Origin: Ehrlichia chaffeensis str. Arkansas
Lineage (GTDB): Bacteria; Pseudomonadota; Alphaproteobacteria; Rickettsiales; Anaplasmataceae
DNA length: 64,000 bases
Reading direction: 5' to 3'
Assembly: GCF_000013145.1 (NCBI RefSeq)
Contig: NC_007799.1
Span: forward strand, 124,001-188,000
Shown here in pieces: positions 1-10,075 of the stretch (positions within the stretch are counted from its first letter, which is position 1; each line of letters starts with the position of its first letter). Below the pieces are notes generated by a model. The model made no database searches. It saw only the letters and a program-made list of their open reading frames with translations, and was not told where the DNA came from. The position numbers and the translations under genes are program-made.

Positions 1-65
1 TATAGACTTAACTTTGTTGTGATACAGAGTTTGGTTTAAAGTAGATATATCAATACATATTTATT

Positions 66-291
66 GTAAAGCATTCTCCTATTACTTTGCAAAAATAGGA
101 GGTGGTAATGTTTCAGCTTTATAAAGTTCACTGGTTAGTAAATTCTACTTAAACTAGAAATTTTTCTTCATTTTTGTTGTAAAGTATTCTCCTGTTACTT
201 ACAAAAATAGGAGAGATGTGATAATGTTTCAACTTTATAAAATTTACTGGTTAGTGAATTCTAATGAAACTAGAAATTTTTCTTCATTTGT
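66..291. repeat. Two tandem copies of the valS 3' end plus downstream hairpin
   Basis: Two copies, 66-178 and 179-291, with a 113-base period and clear but imperfect identity. The second copy holds the true end of valS, including its stop codon at 244-246. The first is a decayed copy: read on the minus strand it still encodes FTNQ followed by a stop, but carries an in-frame stop just before. Each copy also has a CTCCTATT-type stem (76-83 with 94-101; 189-196 with 206-213, the latter with one G-U pair), so the putative terminator has been duplicated with the gene end. Confidence 0.85.
189..213 (-). terminator. Hairpin downstream of valS
   Basis: The inverted repeat 189-196/206-213 makes an 8-pair stem with a 9-base loop, 30 bases past the valS stop codon on the minus strand. 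A matching hairpin lies at 76-83/94-101 in the duplicated unit. No long T run follows on the minus strand, so a terminator role is inferred from position and from conservation of the stem in both copies. Confidence 0.45.
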
Positions 292-2670
292 ATCAATTAC
301 TGGTTGAGTAGTGTACACTATATGTTCAGCATTGCAGACAGCTTTTAAGTCATTTTCTAGTGAAGTAGGAAAGTTACAGCCTTGACTATTTATGATTAGC
401 TTATCTATTTTATATTTTACTGATAATTGGGCATTGGCTTTTATTTTACGTACTTGGTTAAGAATTTCTATAAAATCTTCTCCTAATAGCTCATCTGATG
501 CATTGTATAGACTTATATTTGCAATAGGCCAGTTATTGTGGCTATGAATTGAATTTTTGTTGTTATAAAGTGTATTGTATATTTCTTCTGTGATATATGG
601 CATAAAAGGTGCTAACATTTTGAGTAACTCTCTTAATATAAAGGATAGAGTGTGTACTGCACTTAAGTGTTCCTGTTTACTTGTAGATTCTCCATATGCT
701 CTTTTTTTAGACAATTCAAGATAGTTATCGCAAAAATCTTTCCAGAAAAAAGATTCTATGTAGTTAAGTGCTATACAATACTCAAAAGAATTGAAACTTT
801 CTGTTGCTTTGATGATAACTTTATATAGTTTTGAAAGTATCCACTTATCCATTGTTTCTGTTACGTGTTGTAAATCTATTTCTGAATATTGACCAATAAA
901 CATTGAAACAAATTTACTTGCATTCCAAAGTTTAGTAGTAAACCTTTTGCCTAATTTGAGAACGTCATTGGAAAATGTGGTATCTGCTCCTAATTTGGAG
1001 TTTGCAGCCCAATAACGTACTACATCTGCACCATATTCTTCTAACAATTTATTTGGAGTTAGTGTATTTCCCTTTGATTTACTCATCTTTGTTTTATCTT
1101 CTGCAAGGCACCACCCGCTGATCATAATGTTTTTCCATGGAATATCATTATTATGGTAATAGGCCTGTAGAATAGTATAAAATGCCCAAGACCTTATGAT
1201 TTCATGACTTTGAGCTCGTAAGTCAGCATGAGTTGTAGATATATTATGGAATTGAGTGGACAATGAACTAGTAGCCCAGGTATCCATTACATCGGTATCT
1301 GCTTCCACTTCTGTGTCTTGGTATCCTTCCGGTAAATCGTTAATTGGATCTACTGGTAATTTGTTGATATCAGGTAAGATAATTTCACCATCTGCTTTTT
1401 TAGAATACCAAACTGGAAATGGTACGCCAAAATATCTTTGACGTGATATACACCAATCCCAATTTAAGCCTTCTATCCAAATTTCTATTTGTTTACGCAT
1501 AGATTTTGGATACCAGTTGATTTTTTGTACTTGTTTCAATAATTCCTGCTTTATTTCTACTACTTTGATAAACCATTGATGACTTAATAGTATTTCGATA
1601 GGTGCTCCTGACCTTTCTGCACATTTTACATTGTGAATAATTTCCTGTTTATGCTTTAGTAAATTGTTTTGATCTAATATTTCAAGAATTAATGCTCTAG
1701 CTTTTGTTATTGGTAGCCCATGTAATTGGTTACATACACTTTTTCCTTGAGTGGTATCACTACTTAGATTGAATATAGTGCCTGATTTGCTAATAATGAT
1801 TTTAGTATCTAAATTGTGTTTGTTCCACCAGTATACATCCATTTCGTCTCCAAATGTACAGCACATTACAAGACCAGTCCCTTTATCTATTTTTACTTGA
1901 TCATCTGGTAATATTTTTACTCTGTTGCCAAATATTGGCACTATCGCATTTTGCCCAAGGAGATGCTGATATCTTGTATCTGAAGGATTAAAAAATACAG
2001 CAACGCAAGCTGGCATAAGTTCTGGACGAGTTGTTGCAATGTTGATTGGTATTCCTGCTTCTGTAGAAAATGTTATTGTATTCATGAACGATGATATCTC
2101 ATTTTCTTCAACTTCAGCACGTGCTATAGCTGTTTTATCAATGCAATCCCAGAATATAGGTTGTAGTTTTCTGTATAATTTTCCTTTATTGTATAAATTT
2201 ATAAATGATGTTTGAGATATCTTTTGTATATTTTTGCTAATTGTGTGATATTCTAGATCCCAGTCGTAGCTAATTCCAATAGATTGAAAAAGTTGTTTAA
2301 ATTGTATTCTGAATTCATTTGATACTTGTGTACATATTGTATTGAATTCTTTGCGACTCATATCTGTTGCACGTATTTTTTTTGTTTTTTCTACTAACCT
2401 TTCTGTGGGTAAACCGTTATCGTCAAATCCTATAGGATAAAATACATCTTTTCCAAGCATGCGCTGATATCTTGCAATAAAATCTGTATGACAATAGCTA
2501 AAGACATGCCCAATATGTAGTTGTCCAGATATTGTTGGAGGGGGAGTGTCAATTATAAACTGATTATTTCCAGAGTTTTTCCATTTATATAGTTTTGTTA
2601 TATTCCAGTGTGTGTTGTATTTTGTTTCTATATTTTTAAATTGATATTTGTTATTAAAAATAGACTGCAT
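244..2670 (-). CDS. valS: Valine--tRNA ligase
   Basis: Charges tRNA-Val with valine in the cytoplasm; class Ia aminoacyl-tRNA synthetase of 808 residues. The HIGH signature is at residues 52-55 (LHIGHVFSY), preceded by the TPPPTISGQ stretch typical of ValS, and KMSKS is at 528-532. The editing (CP1) domain lies between them and contains the TTRPE motif; the C-terminal part is the anticodon-binding helical domain. At about 800 residues it is the shorter form common in Rickettsiales rather than the roughly 950-residue E. coli form with a long C-terminal coiled coil. It stands alone, transcribed away from ccmF. The 3' end has been tandemly duplicated downstream. Confidence 0.97.
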   Translation of the reverse strand: MQSIFNNKYQFKNIETKYNTHWNITKLYKWKNSGNNQFIIDTPPPTISGQLHIGHVFSYCHTDFIARYQRMLGKDVFYPIGFDDNGLPTERLVEKTKKIRATDMSRKEFNTICTQVSNEFRIQFKQLFQSIGISYDWDLEYHTISKNIQKISQTSFINLYNKGKLYRKLQPIFWDCIDKTAIARAEVEENEISSFMNTITFSTEAGIPINIATTRPELMPACVAVFFNPSDTRYQHLLGQNAIVPIFGNRVKILPDDQVKIDKGTGLVMCCTFGDEMDVYWWNKHNLDTKIIISKSGTIFNLSSDTTQGKSVCNQLHGLPITKARALILEILDQNNLLKHKQEIIHNVKCAERSGAPIEILLSHQWFIKVVEIKQELLKQVQKINWYPKSMRKQIEIWIEGLNWDWCISRQRYFGVPFPVWYSKKADGEIILPDINKLPVDPINDLPEGYQDTEVEADTDVMDTWATSSLSTQFHNISTTHADLRAQSHEIIRSWAFYTILQAYYHNNDIPWKNIMISGWCLAEDKTKMSKSKGNTLTPNKLLEEYGADVVRYWAANSKLGADTTFSNDVLKLGKRFTTKLWNASKFVSMFIGQYSEIDLQHVTETMDKWILSKLYKVIIKATESFNSFEYCIALNYIESFFWKDFCDNYLELSKKRAYGESTSKQEHLSAVHTLSFILRELLKMLAPFMPYITEEIYNTLYNNKNSIHSHNNWPIANISLYNASDELLGEDFIEILNQVRKIKANAQLSVKYKIDKLIINSQGCNFPTSLENDLKAVCNAEHIVYTTQPVIDTNEEKFLVSLEFTNQ

Positions 2671-3064
2671 TGTAAAATATTCTGCTTACCTTTTCCTGCT
2701 CAAGTATAGAGAATTGCAATTGTTGAAACAATGATAATTTTATTAATATACTACGTAATCTATATTTGTTGATATGAACCTATATTCAAAGATGTTGTTT
2801 GTCATTTTACTGAGGTGATTTTTGTATTTTCTTATCTAAAGTTGGTACGTTTTTAATGTGTTGTTGATGCTAATGTTATTATATTGTGTATAAGAAGAAC
2901 GCCTTGGGCTATATTTTATAATATACCTTGAAATATTTATTTACTATAATTGTTTTCTGACATAATATCAATTATTGGTTCTCTATAAAGCTACACTTTG
3001 CAAGTTTTAATTAAAGCCTTATAATAGATAATTCTTATTTTTTGAATATTATTAAGAAGTTATA
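2671..3064. other. Intergenic region between valS and ccmF
   Basis: About 390 AT-rich bases between two divergently transcribed genes, so promoters for both must lie here. I see no open frame of note, no strong -35/-10 pair and no repeat. Confidence 0.5.
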
Positions 3065-5002
3065 ATGGTTAGTTTAATAGAGCTCCCGCTTTTAATGGCG
3101 TGTGTATTTTCAGTAGTTTATCCATTTGTTGTTAATATATCTTTCTGTTGGTCGAAAGTACTGACAATGTTGATATTTATACTGACAAGTTCTGCTGTTG
3201 GATTGTTGTTGTATATACACATTGTTGATGATTTTTCATTTTGTAATGTATACTATAATTCACATACGACTAAACACTTATTGTATAAAATATTTGGTAT
3301 TTGGGGTAATTATGAAGGTTCTATTCTATTGTGGGTGTGGATAATAAGTCTATATAGTTTATTATTAGAGATTTTACTTGATAAAGATGATTTCAAAAGA
3401 ATATCCATTTCAATACAACATGTAATTAACTTTGGATTCTTGTTATTTACCTTGGTAGCATCTAATCCTTTTATGAAGATGCCTACTGTTGAATATGAAG
3501 GATTGGGCTTTAATCCTATATTACAGGATACAGGGTTAATGGTGCATCCTCCTATTTTATATTTAGGATATGTAGGATTTAGTGTAGTATTCTCACTTGC
3601 TGTAGCTGGGATAATTCTCCAAAAAGATAGTGTAGAATGGGCAATGATTATAAATAAATGGGCTCTAGTTGCATGGTCTTTTTTGACTTTAGGAATAGGA
3701 TTAGGTAGTTGGTGGGCATATCGAGAATTAGGTTGGGGAGGATTTTGGTTTTGGGATCCAGTTGAGAATGTATCACTTATGCCATGGTTACTGGGTACAG
3801 CTTTAATTCATTTACTGCCTTTAGTGAGAAAATTTAACCTGTTCTATAATTCTGCAGTTTTATTATCAATTTGTTCGTTTGTAATGAGTCTAATTGGTAC
3901 ATTTTTAGTAAGGTCTGGTGTTTTGGTATCTGTTCATACTTTTGCTAATGATCCAGAACATGGATTCTATATATTAATGTTAATTGGAATAATAATTAGT
4001 AGTGGAATAATAAGTTTTATTTGTTTTACGAAGAAAACTCAGAAAAGAGAATATGATTTTTTATTGTTATCGAAAGTTACAATGTTGTTGTTCAACAATG
4101 TTCTACTGTTAACAGCATTTGCTATAGTGTTTATTGGTACTATATATCCTGTTATATTAGAGTTTATCACTGGAGATGTTATTGCTGTAGGAGCTCCATA
4201 TTATAATACTCTATTTAATTATTTGATATTCTGTACTTTAATATTAATGATAATTACTTTAGGATTGGATGAGGAAAGAAATAAAATTTTAATAAAGAAT
4301 TTCAAGTTTTCTGGATTTGTAGTTTTATTGATTTTTCCTTTCATGATAGATAATAATTTTTTTATTGTTTTAATACTTTTATTATCAGTTTTTTTATTTT
4401 TATCAGTGTTGGAAGCATACTATAGAAAAATAAAAATATTTACAGTGTCATTTTCTGAAACTATAAAATTGGCTAAATCTTGCTCTAAAAAATATTATTC
4501 TATGCTAATAGCACATATGGGTGTTGCTGTATTTATGTTTGGAATCATTGGTTCTATTGTATGGGGTGAAACCTATGAACTTTATATGAAGGACAATAGT
4601 TTGATTAATGTAAAAAACTTTCAAGTTGTTTTATCTGGATTATCTTTTGTAAAAAATAAAAATTACGATGCTATTCGTGGAAGATTTTTAATAGTAAAAT
4701 CTGGTGAAGTGTTGGGTAAAGTATTTCCTGAAAATAGGTTCTATGTAGTTGAGGGAGTAAGAAATGCTGAAAGTGCTATATATCGACATTGGCTATCTGA
4801 TATTTATATTGTAATTGGTGATATAGATAAGGTGAAAGGTATAGCAGTAAAAGTGTATTATAAACCTTATATAAATTTAATATGGATGGGATTTTTGTTA
4901 GTAGCATTTGGTGGCGTTATAGGATTGTTATCTAGTCATATTATTACAAAGAAATCTTTAGTACTTGAAACATCAAAAACCAATGGTGCTTCTTGTACAT
5001 GA
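3065..5002 (+). CDS. ccmF: Cytochrome c maturation heme lyase subunit CcmF
   Basis: Integral membrane subunit of the System I (Ccm) machinery that attaches heme to apocytochrome c on the periplasmic side. The 645-residue protein has many hydrophobic helices and the tryptophan-rich WWD signature at about residues 216-241 (GWGGFWFWDPVENVSLMPW). HPPILYLGY near 161 and HTFANDPEHG further on contain the histidines expected of heme ligands. The length matches the family. Other ccm genes are not adjacent, consistent with dispersed ccm genes in Rickettsiales. ATG start follows an AAGAAG-like ribosome site. Confidence 0.96.
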   Translation: MVSLIELPLLMACVFSVVYPFVVNISFCWSKVLTMLIFILTSSAVGLLLYIHIVDDFSFCNVYYNSHTTKHLLYKIFGIWGNYEGSILLWVWIISLYSLLLEILLDKDDFKRISISIQHVINFGFLLFTLVASNPFMKMPTVEYEGLGFNPILQDTGLMVHPPILYLGYVGFSVVFSLAVAGIILQKDSVEWAMIINKWALVAWSFLTLGIGLGSWWAYRELGWGGFWFWDPVENVSLMPWLLGTALIHLLPLVRKFNLFYNSAVLLSICSFVMSLIGTFLVRSGVLVSVHTFANDPEHGFYILMLIGIIISSGIISFICFTKKTQKREYDFLLLSKVTMLLFNNVLLLTAFAIVFIGTIYPVILEFITGDVIAVGAPYYNTLFNYLIFCTLILMIITLGLDEERNKILIKNFKFSGFVVLLIFPFMIDNNFFIVLILLLSVFLFLSVLEAYYRKIKIFTVSFSETIKLAKSCSKKYYSMLIAHMGVAVFMFGIIGSIVWGETYELYMKDNSLINVKNFQVVLSGLSFVKNKNYDAIRGRFLIVKSGEVLGKVFPENRFYVVEGVRNAESAIYRHWLSDIYIVIGDIDKVKGIAVKVYYKPYINLIWMGFLLVAFGGVIGLLSSHIITKKSLVLETSKTNGASCT

Positions 5003-5373
5003 AAAATATGGAGTGACGTGTTGTAAGTATGGAAGTTCAAGTATATCACCAAATCTGCCGTTATTCAAAGCAGAATTGTGTTAAATATTACATAGAATCA
5101 AAGTGTTGTTATTACATGCTATCTATGTTGCTGTAAGTAAGGTAATATTATTCTTCTATAACTGCAAGAGCTTGATGTTGACATAGTTGATTTTTAAGTT
5201 TGTGATGATATATAAAAAACAATTTTTATTCTAAATTGATATAGCAAGTGTATACCAAATTTTTGTAATAATGCAAATTGATAATGTGTATTTATTGTGG
5301 AATAACAATTGCATGATCACTTTTTATAGGCAGAATTAGGTTGACATTCTAAGTAATAAAAGTATGGAGGAGT
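5003..5373. other. Gene-free spacer between ccmF and ygfZ
   Basis: About 370 AT-rich bases. No open frame, tRNA or repeat is visible; presumably holds the promoter for the ygfZ-like gene. Confidence 0.4.
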
Positions 5374-6210
5374 ATGAGCAAGTTTATAATTTTGCCTGAT
5401 AGAAGTATTATAGTCTTCTATGGACAAGATGTTAAGCAATTACTTAATCAAACTACAACGAATAATGTTTTAAATTTAAGTCAAAATAAAGCTATTTATT
5501 CTTTGCTTTTGAGTCCTAGTGGTAGATATATTTATGACTTCTTTATTGTGCAATATGGTAAATATGTATTGTTAGATTGCTGTAGTACAGAAAAAGAGGA
5601 AATTATACAAAAGTTTTTGTCGTATAAATTACAATTAAAAATAGTAATTAAGGAAAAAAAACACTATAAAGTTGGTGTGTTTATTGGGGATCAGTATGAT
5701 AGGAATGAGTGTGGATATACTTATTGTCAAGGTGATACTATATTCTTTCAAGATCCTAGGTTATCTAAATTAGGTTTACGTGTTATGTTTAATGAATCCC
5801 AAAAAGTATTTAGTAACATAGAATATGATGTTGGAAAATATGAAGATTATGAAATATTGAGAATTAATAATACTGTTCCAGATTGTAGAAAAGATATGAT
5901 AAAAGGAACCTCATTTCCTTTGCAGTTCAGGATGGCACAATTCCATGCGATTGATTTCAATAAAGGTTGTTATATAGGGCAAGAAACTGTAGCACGTATG
6001 TATCGTGCTGGAGTGAAGAAAAATATATATACTATAATTTCTGAACATCAGTCTTTTTGTGATACGAAAGTTATGTGTGCTCAGCAGGAAATAGGTAGAT
6101 TATTGTCTAATGTTGGTAATATAGGATTATGTTTGTTGGATATTAGTTCAGAGCATGATTTTTGCAATTTAAAAATTGGTGGTGCTAAAGTTAAAATACT
6201 ACTTAATTAA
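5374..6210 (+). CDS. ygfZ: YgfZ/GcvT-fold iron-sulfur cluster assembly factor
   Basis: Folate-binding protein of the YgfZ/IBA57 family, known to support maturation or repair of certain [4Fe-4S] enzymes. The family signature K-G-C-Y-x-G-Q-E occurs at residues 197-204, followed by TVARMYRAG. The N-terminal part has the aminomethyltransferase-like fold pattern (LLSPSGRYIYDFFI). At 278 residues it is slightly shorter than E. coli YgfZ (about 326). An AGGAG ribosome site precedes the ATG. It is not in a gcv operon and lacks the length of GcvT, so a glycine-cleavage T-protein is unlikely. Confidence 0.88.
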   Translation: MSKFIILPDRSIIVFYGQDVKQLLNQTTTNNVLNLSQNKAIYSLLLSPSGRYIYDFFIVQYGKYVLLDCCSTEKEEIIQKFLSYKLQLKIVIKEKKHYKVGVFIGDQYDRNECGYTYCQGDTIFFQDPRLSKLGLRVMFNESQKVFSNIEYDVGKYEDYEILRINNTVPDCRKDMIKGTSFPLQFRMAQFHAIDFNKGCYIGQETVARMYRAGVKKNIYTIISEHQSFCDTKVMCAQQEIGRLLSNVGNIGLCLLDISSEHDFCNLKIGGAKVKILLN

Positions 6211-6633
6211 TATAGGTCTTTATCTAATTTCTTTTTACTTAAGATGTATAACTTTCGAATTATCCTGTTGCAGTGTGAATAACTTTTATTTTTTAGGCTA
6301 TTCTATGATTCTGTTCTAAGTAAATATGCTAGTTACTGATTACTGAATTTTTTGTTATAGAAATTTCTTATGTATAAGTTAACTGTAATTTTTATAGGAA
6401 ATGTTATATTTATTTTACTATAGAAGTGAGCTGGTTTTGTAAGATTATTCTCCTATAAGAATGTGTATATAGTGTAGATCACTTTTATCTTTCAACATCT
6501 TTTATGTTAGGGCGGTAATTTTCATTCAAAATATGATAACTTTATAAGTAAAGAGTTATTTATTATGGTTTTACGACAATAGTACATGTGTTTGACTGTT
6601 GAAGACTGTAAACTTTATTTTTCAATATCACAC
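6211..6633. other. Gene-free region between convergent ygfZ and purF
   Basis: About 420 AT-rich bases between two convergent genes. No open frame of interest and no convincing terminator hairpin seen. Confidence 0.4.
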
Positions 6634-8022
6634 TTATTCTATTTTTCCTATTGGATAATCCCCAGTAAAACAGGCATCACAGTATTGAGGTATACTATTA
6701 TTACGTTTTGTGTTGCATATTGCCTTGTAGAGACCATCTATACTTAAAAAGTGTAGACTATCGCAACCAAGAGCATTTTTGATCTCTAACTGTGATAACC
6801 TGTTAGCTATTAATTTTGATTCTTCTGGAGTGTCTATTCCATAAAAGCAAGAATTTATAGTTGGTGGGCTAGAAATTCTTAAATGTATTTGTTGAACTCC
6901 TGCTTTGTGTAGTAGTGTTATTATACTTTTTAGTGTTGTGCCTCTAACTAGGCTATCATCTATTAAAACTATTACCTTGTCTTTTAGTATGGAAGAATTA
7001 GCATTGTGTTTTAACTTCACTCCCATACTACGAATGTGATCGTTGGGTTGGATAAAAGTTCTTCCAATATAATGGTTCCTAATAATGCCAAATTCAAAAG
7101 GTATTTTTGTGTATTCTGCGAACCCCAATGCAGCTGGTACTCCCGAATCTGGTACTGGTACTATCATGTGTGTATCTTTTGGAATAGGATTTTCTATTGC
7201 TAATTCTTTACCTATGTTTTTGCGTATTTCATATATAGACTTATTGTCTATTATACTATCTGGTCGTGCAAAATATACGTATTCAAAAATACAAAAACTT
7301 GATTTTTGTTTTTTAAATGGAAAAGAACTTGTTAAAGTGTTACCTTGGTCAATTGTGATGAATTCTCCTGGTAATACATCTCTTATAAATTGGGCTCCAA
7401 CTATATCTAGAGCACAAGTTTCTGAAGCTACAATATATGAATTATCTAACATACCTAATACTAGTGGTCTAATTCCAGCTGGATCGCGACAACATATTAT
7501 AGTACCGTTTATTAATATAACTAAAGAATATGCGCCCTTAATGGTTTTTAATGCATTAATAACATTGTCCAAGAGAGTATTCTCAGTATTAATAGCAATT
7601 AGGTGAGCAATGACTTCTGTATCGATATCTGATGAAAATATACATCCCCTTTCAGTAAGTGATTTTCTTATTTGTGCTGCATTAGTGAGGTTACCATTGT
7701 GTGCTATTGCTAATTTCCCAAATTTACAATCTAAGGTTATTGGTTGAACACCAACTTTACTTCCACTTGTAGAATAACGTATATGTCCAATTGCAGTGTT
7801 TCCTAGTAAAGAGTCTATTTTTGATTGTTGATTGAATATGCTGTTGACTTGTTCATTTGAATAGTGAAAATGAAGTTTGTTATCTTCTGACGTTACTATG
7901 CCAAATGATTCTTGGCCTCTATGTTGAAGTGCATGTAGCCCTAGGATGCAATTAATAGCAGCACAATTATTATTTTGTATGGCAAATACTCCGCATTCTT
8001 CATATATTTCATTAAACTGCAT
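6634..8022 (-). CDS. purF: Amidophosphoribosyltransferase
   Basis: First committed step of purine synthesis: PRPP plus glutamine gives 5-phosphoribosylamine. The 462-residue protein has an N-terminal class II glutamine amidotransferase domain; the catalytic cysteine is Cys10 (EECGVFAI), so a short propeptide must be removed to expose it, as in the Bacillus-type enzymes. ALQHRGQESFG and HNGNLTN are family motifs. The phosphoribosyltransferase PRPP loop VLIDDSLVRGTT is around residues 352-363 with the two aspartates at 355-356. It stands alone; purE lies 20 kb away, fitting dispersed pur genes. Confidence 0.97.
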   Translation of the reverse strand: MQFNEIYEECGVFAIQNNNCAAINCILGLHALQHRGQESFGIVTSEDNKLHFHYSNEQVNSIFNQQSKIDSLLGNTAIGHIRYSTSGSKVGVQPITLDCKFGKLAIAHNGNLTNAAQIRKSLTERGCIFSSDIDTEVIAHLIAINTENTLLDNVINALKTIKGAYSLVILINGTIICCRDPAGIRPLVLGMLDNSYIVASETCALDIVGAQFIRDVLPGEFITIDQGNTLTSSFPFKKQKSSFCIFEYVYFARPDSIIDNKSIYEIRKNIGKELAIENPIPKDTHMIVPVPDSGVPAALGFAEYTKIPFEFGIIRNHYIGRTFIQPNDHIRSMGVKLKHNANSSILKDKVIVLIDDSLVRGTTLKSIITLLHKAGVQQIHLRISSPPTINSCFYGIDTPEESKLIANRLSQLEIKNALGCDSLHFLSIDGLYKAICNTKRNNSIPQYCDACFTGDYPIGKIE

Positions 8023-8227
8023 AGTTAGTCGAGAATAGAACTATTAGCTAATATTCTAGCATAGAAATACAGAAATTTTAATAAATTATCTGTGATTATT
8101 ATGCTTGTCATAGTATTGTTATATAAGTAGTAAAATTTTTAGGATATAAAGATATTTTAGGTGTGAAATATTGACAGTGTAGCTATACATTATAAATGAA
8201 CTTAAGGGATTATTGATAGTTTGGATC

Positions 8228-8443
8228 ATGTGTTTTCAATCCTCCACTACATTTAATAAAGCTATCAAAAACAAAAATATAAATCATGTAATATATCAAA
8301 AAGTTATTGCAACATTACAAAATGAAAATAGGATACAAGTATCATTTAATGATGCACTGTTTACAAATTATAACTCTAGATCTCCTGAAAATACTGGTAT
8401 TCTTGCCTTACTAATATTGATAGGACGTCATAGTATTATGTAA
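8228..8443 (+). CDS. Possible small protein, unknown function
   Basis: An open frame of 71 codons from ATG 8228 (a TTG at 8213 would add five). I do not recognise it. It ends three bases from the pth stop codon on the other strand. The composition is coding-like (NENRIQVSFNDALF, then a hydrophobic end LALLILIG). A TTGACA lies at 8171-8176, but the nearest TATA-like box is only 14 bases away. It may be a real lineage-specific gene, a remnant of a larger gene, or chance. Confidence 0.3.
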   Translation: MCFQSSTTFNKAIKNKNINHVIYQKVIATLQNENRIQVSFNDALFTNYNSRSPENTGILALLILIGRHSIM

Positions 8444-8446
8444 TGC

Positions 8447-9043
8447 CTATTCTGTTGGAATATCTTCATATTTTATAAGGTTTTTGACTTTCTCCATAAA
8501 CATTGAAGGTTTTTTTTCTAAAAGTAATGTGATATGTTCTACTATGTTGAGTATAGTGTTATTGACTGCTTTAATGTTATGGAATTGTGATAGGACATAA
8601 TATGATAGATCTATCTTGAGATTTGTTTTATTTATGGGACGACCAATGCCAAACCTTACTCTCCAATAGTCTTTACCAAGTAGATTATCAATTGATTTGA
8701 GACCATTGTGTCCAGCATTGCCACCACTTTTTTTTACTCTTATGGTACAAAAGTTTATTTCTACTTCATCATGAAAAATTATTATGTTATCTAATGGAAT
8801 CTTGTATAGACTGGCTATACTCATGATAGGAGCACCTGAATTGTTCATAAACGTCCAAGGTTTAACAAGAATAACTCTGTGTGATTTAATATTCCCAATT
8901 GATATCAGTGCATTATGCCTTTCTCTGAAGCTTGGAAAGTAAAACTCACTTGCTATTGCATCTACAATCATAAATCCAGCATTGTGACGGCTTAGCTCAT
9001 ACTTTTTACCAGGATTACCTAACCCAGCTAACAGGTAAAACAT
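8447..9043 (-). CDS. pth: Peptidyl-tRNA hydrolase
   Basis: Cleaves peptidyl-tRNA released from stalled ribosomes and recycles the tRNA. The 198-residue protein has the family start GLGNPGKKY with Asn10, the catalytic His20 (SRHNAGF), the KPWTFMNNSG segment, and FHDEVEI supplying the catalytic Asp. The length is normal. It lies 14 bases downstream of rplY on the same strand; rplY-pth is a widely conserved bacterial gene pair. Confidence 0.96.
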   Translation of the reverse strand: MFYLLAGLGNPGKKYELSRHNAGFMIVDAIASEFYFPSFRERHNALISIGNIKSHRVILVKPWTFMNNSGAPIMSIASLYKIPLDNIIIFHDEVEINFCTIRVKKSGGNAGHNGLKSIDNLLGKDYWRVRFGIGRPINKTNLKIDLSYYVLSQFHNIKAVNNTILNIVEHITLLLEKKPSMFMEKVKNLIKYEDIPTE

Positions 9044-9057
9044 AAGAGTTTAAGTCA

Positions 9058-9690
9058 CTAACTTTCTGATGATGGAGTAGTACTTGTAGACTCTTGATTA
9101 CTTTCAGCTTCTTTTTCTGTACTTGCACTAGAGATTGTTACTATTGCTGGATTATGCTCTTTCATAGTCACATTCACCTCTGGAGGAAGTTTTAAATCGC
9201 TTACATGTATAGAATGTCCTGTAGTTAGACCAGATAAATCTATTTCTATATTTTGCAATATAGCTTTAGGGGAACACTTTATAGATAAAGTACGATGTAA
9301 TATGTTTAATACTCCACCCCTCTTAATGCCTATACATTTTTGTTCATTTGTAAATATTAAAGGCACTTCTATTTTTATTTCTGTACCATAATCAATAAAC
9401 TGGAAATCTACATGTTGTATTCTATCAGTTACTGGGTGCTTTTGTACATCACGCATTAATACATATTCTTTCTTGTTATCTATTTCAAGTTCAATCAAGT
9501 GAGTTGACAATGCAGCAGATCTATATTTGCTTACAAACTCTCTATTAGATAAAGATATGCTAAGGGAATCACGACCTTTACCGTATATTACTGCTGGTAT
9601 TTCTCCGCTAAGTCTTAGTGCACGTGAAGGGCCTGTGCCTACATTTTTCCTTAAACTTGCATTAATTTTAACTATGCCTTGATCTGTCAT
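9058..9690 (-). CDS. rplY: 50S ribosomal protein L25/Ctc
   Basis: 5S rRNA-binding ribosomal protein of the long TL5/Ctc type, 210 residues. The N-terminal L25 domain has the pattern LRLSGEIPAVIYGKG, DVQKHPVTDRIQHVDF and the C-terminal beta domain has EVPLIFTNEQKCIGIKRGG. The tail after about residue 190 is a low-complexity Ser/Thr/Glu stretch. First gene of the rplY-pth pair. Confidence 0.96.
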   Translation of the reverse strand: MTDQGIVKINASLRKNVGTGPSRALRLSGEIPAVIYGKGRDSLSISLSNREFVSKYRSAALSTHLIELEIDNKKEYVLMRDVQKHPVTDRIQHVDFQFIDYGTEIKIEVPLIFTNEQKCIGIKRGGVLNILHRTLSIKCSPKAILQNIEIDLSGLTTGHSIHVSDLKLPPEVNVTMKEHNPAIVTISSASTEKEAESNQESTSTTPSSES

Positions 9691-10075
9691 TAAAAAATCC
9701 TTTTGAAAACTTTTTTGATTTAATACTTCTGAATCTTATATTCTTACCATATTAAGATGATATTGCAATATAAAAATTGCTATGTTAGATATTTGAATTT
9801 TTAGTGGCAATTTATCAAATGTATAGTTTGTGTAGTGAAAAATTAATAATTCTAAGGCTCACATATTCGAAGAGTGATTTATATTTAATTAATGCTATAG
9901 GATGGTGATTTTTTGTATACGAAGATAAACATAAGTAGAAAAATCTTATATTACTAGTGAGTAGATGTTAATTACAAAAACATGGAATTTTGTTAAACTG
10001 TGAAATGGAATAAGTAATAAAAATTGGATAAAGTGATTTTTACTATAAGATGTATAGGTTTAGCTTATAAAATTG
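9691..10075. other. Gene-free spacer upstream of rplY
   Basis: About 385 AT-rich bases between rplY and the comF-like gene, both on the minus strand. It should hold the rplY promoter. Nothing else recognisable. Confidence 0.4.

Noticed and set aside
7085-7606. 173-codon plus-strand frame inside purF
   Set aside because: It is the shadow of the conserved purF gene on the other strand and has no recognisable features.
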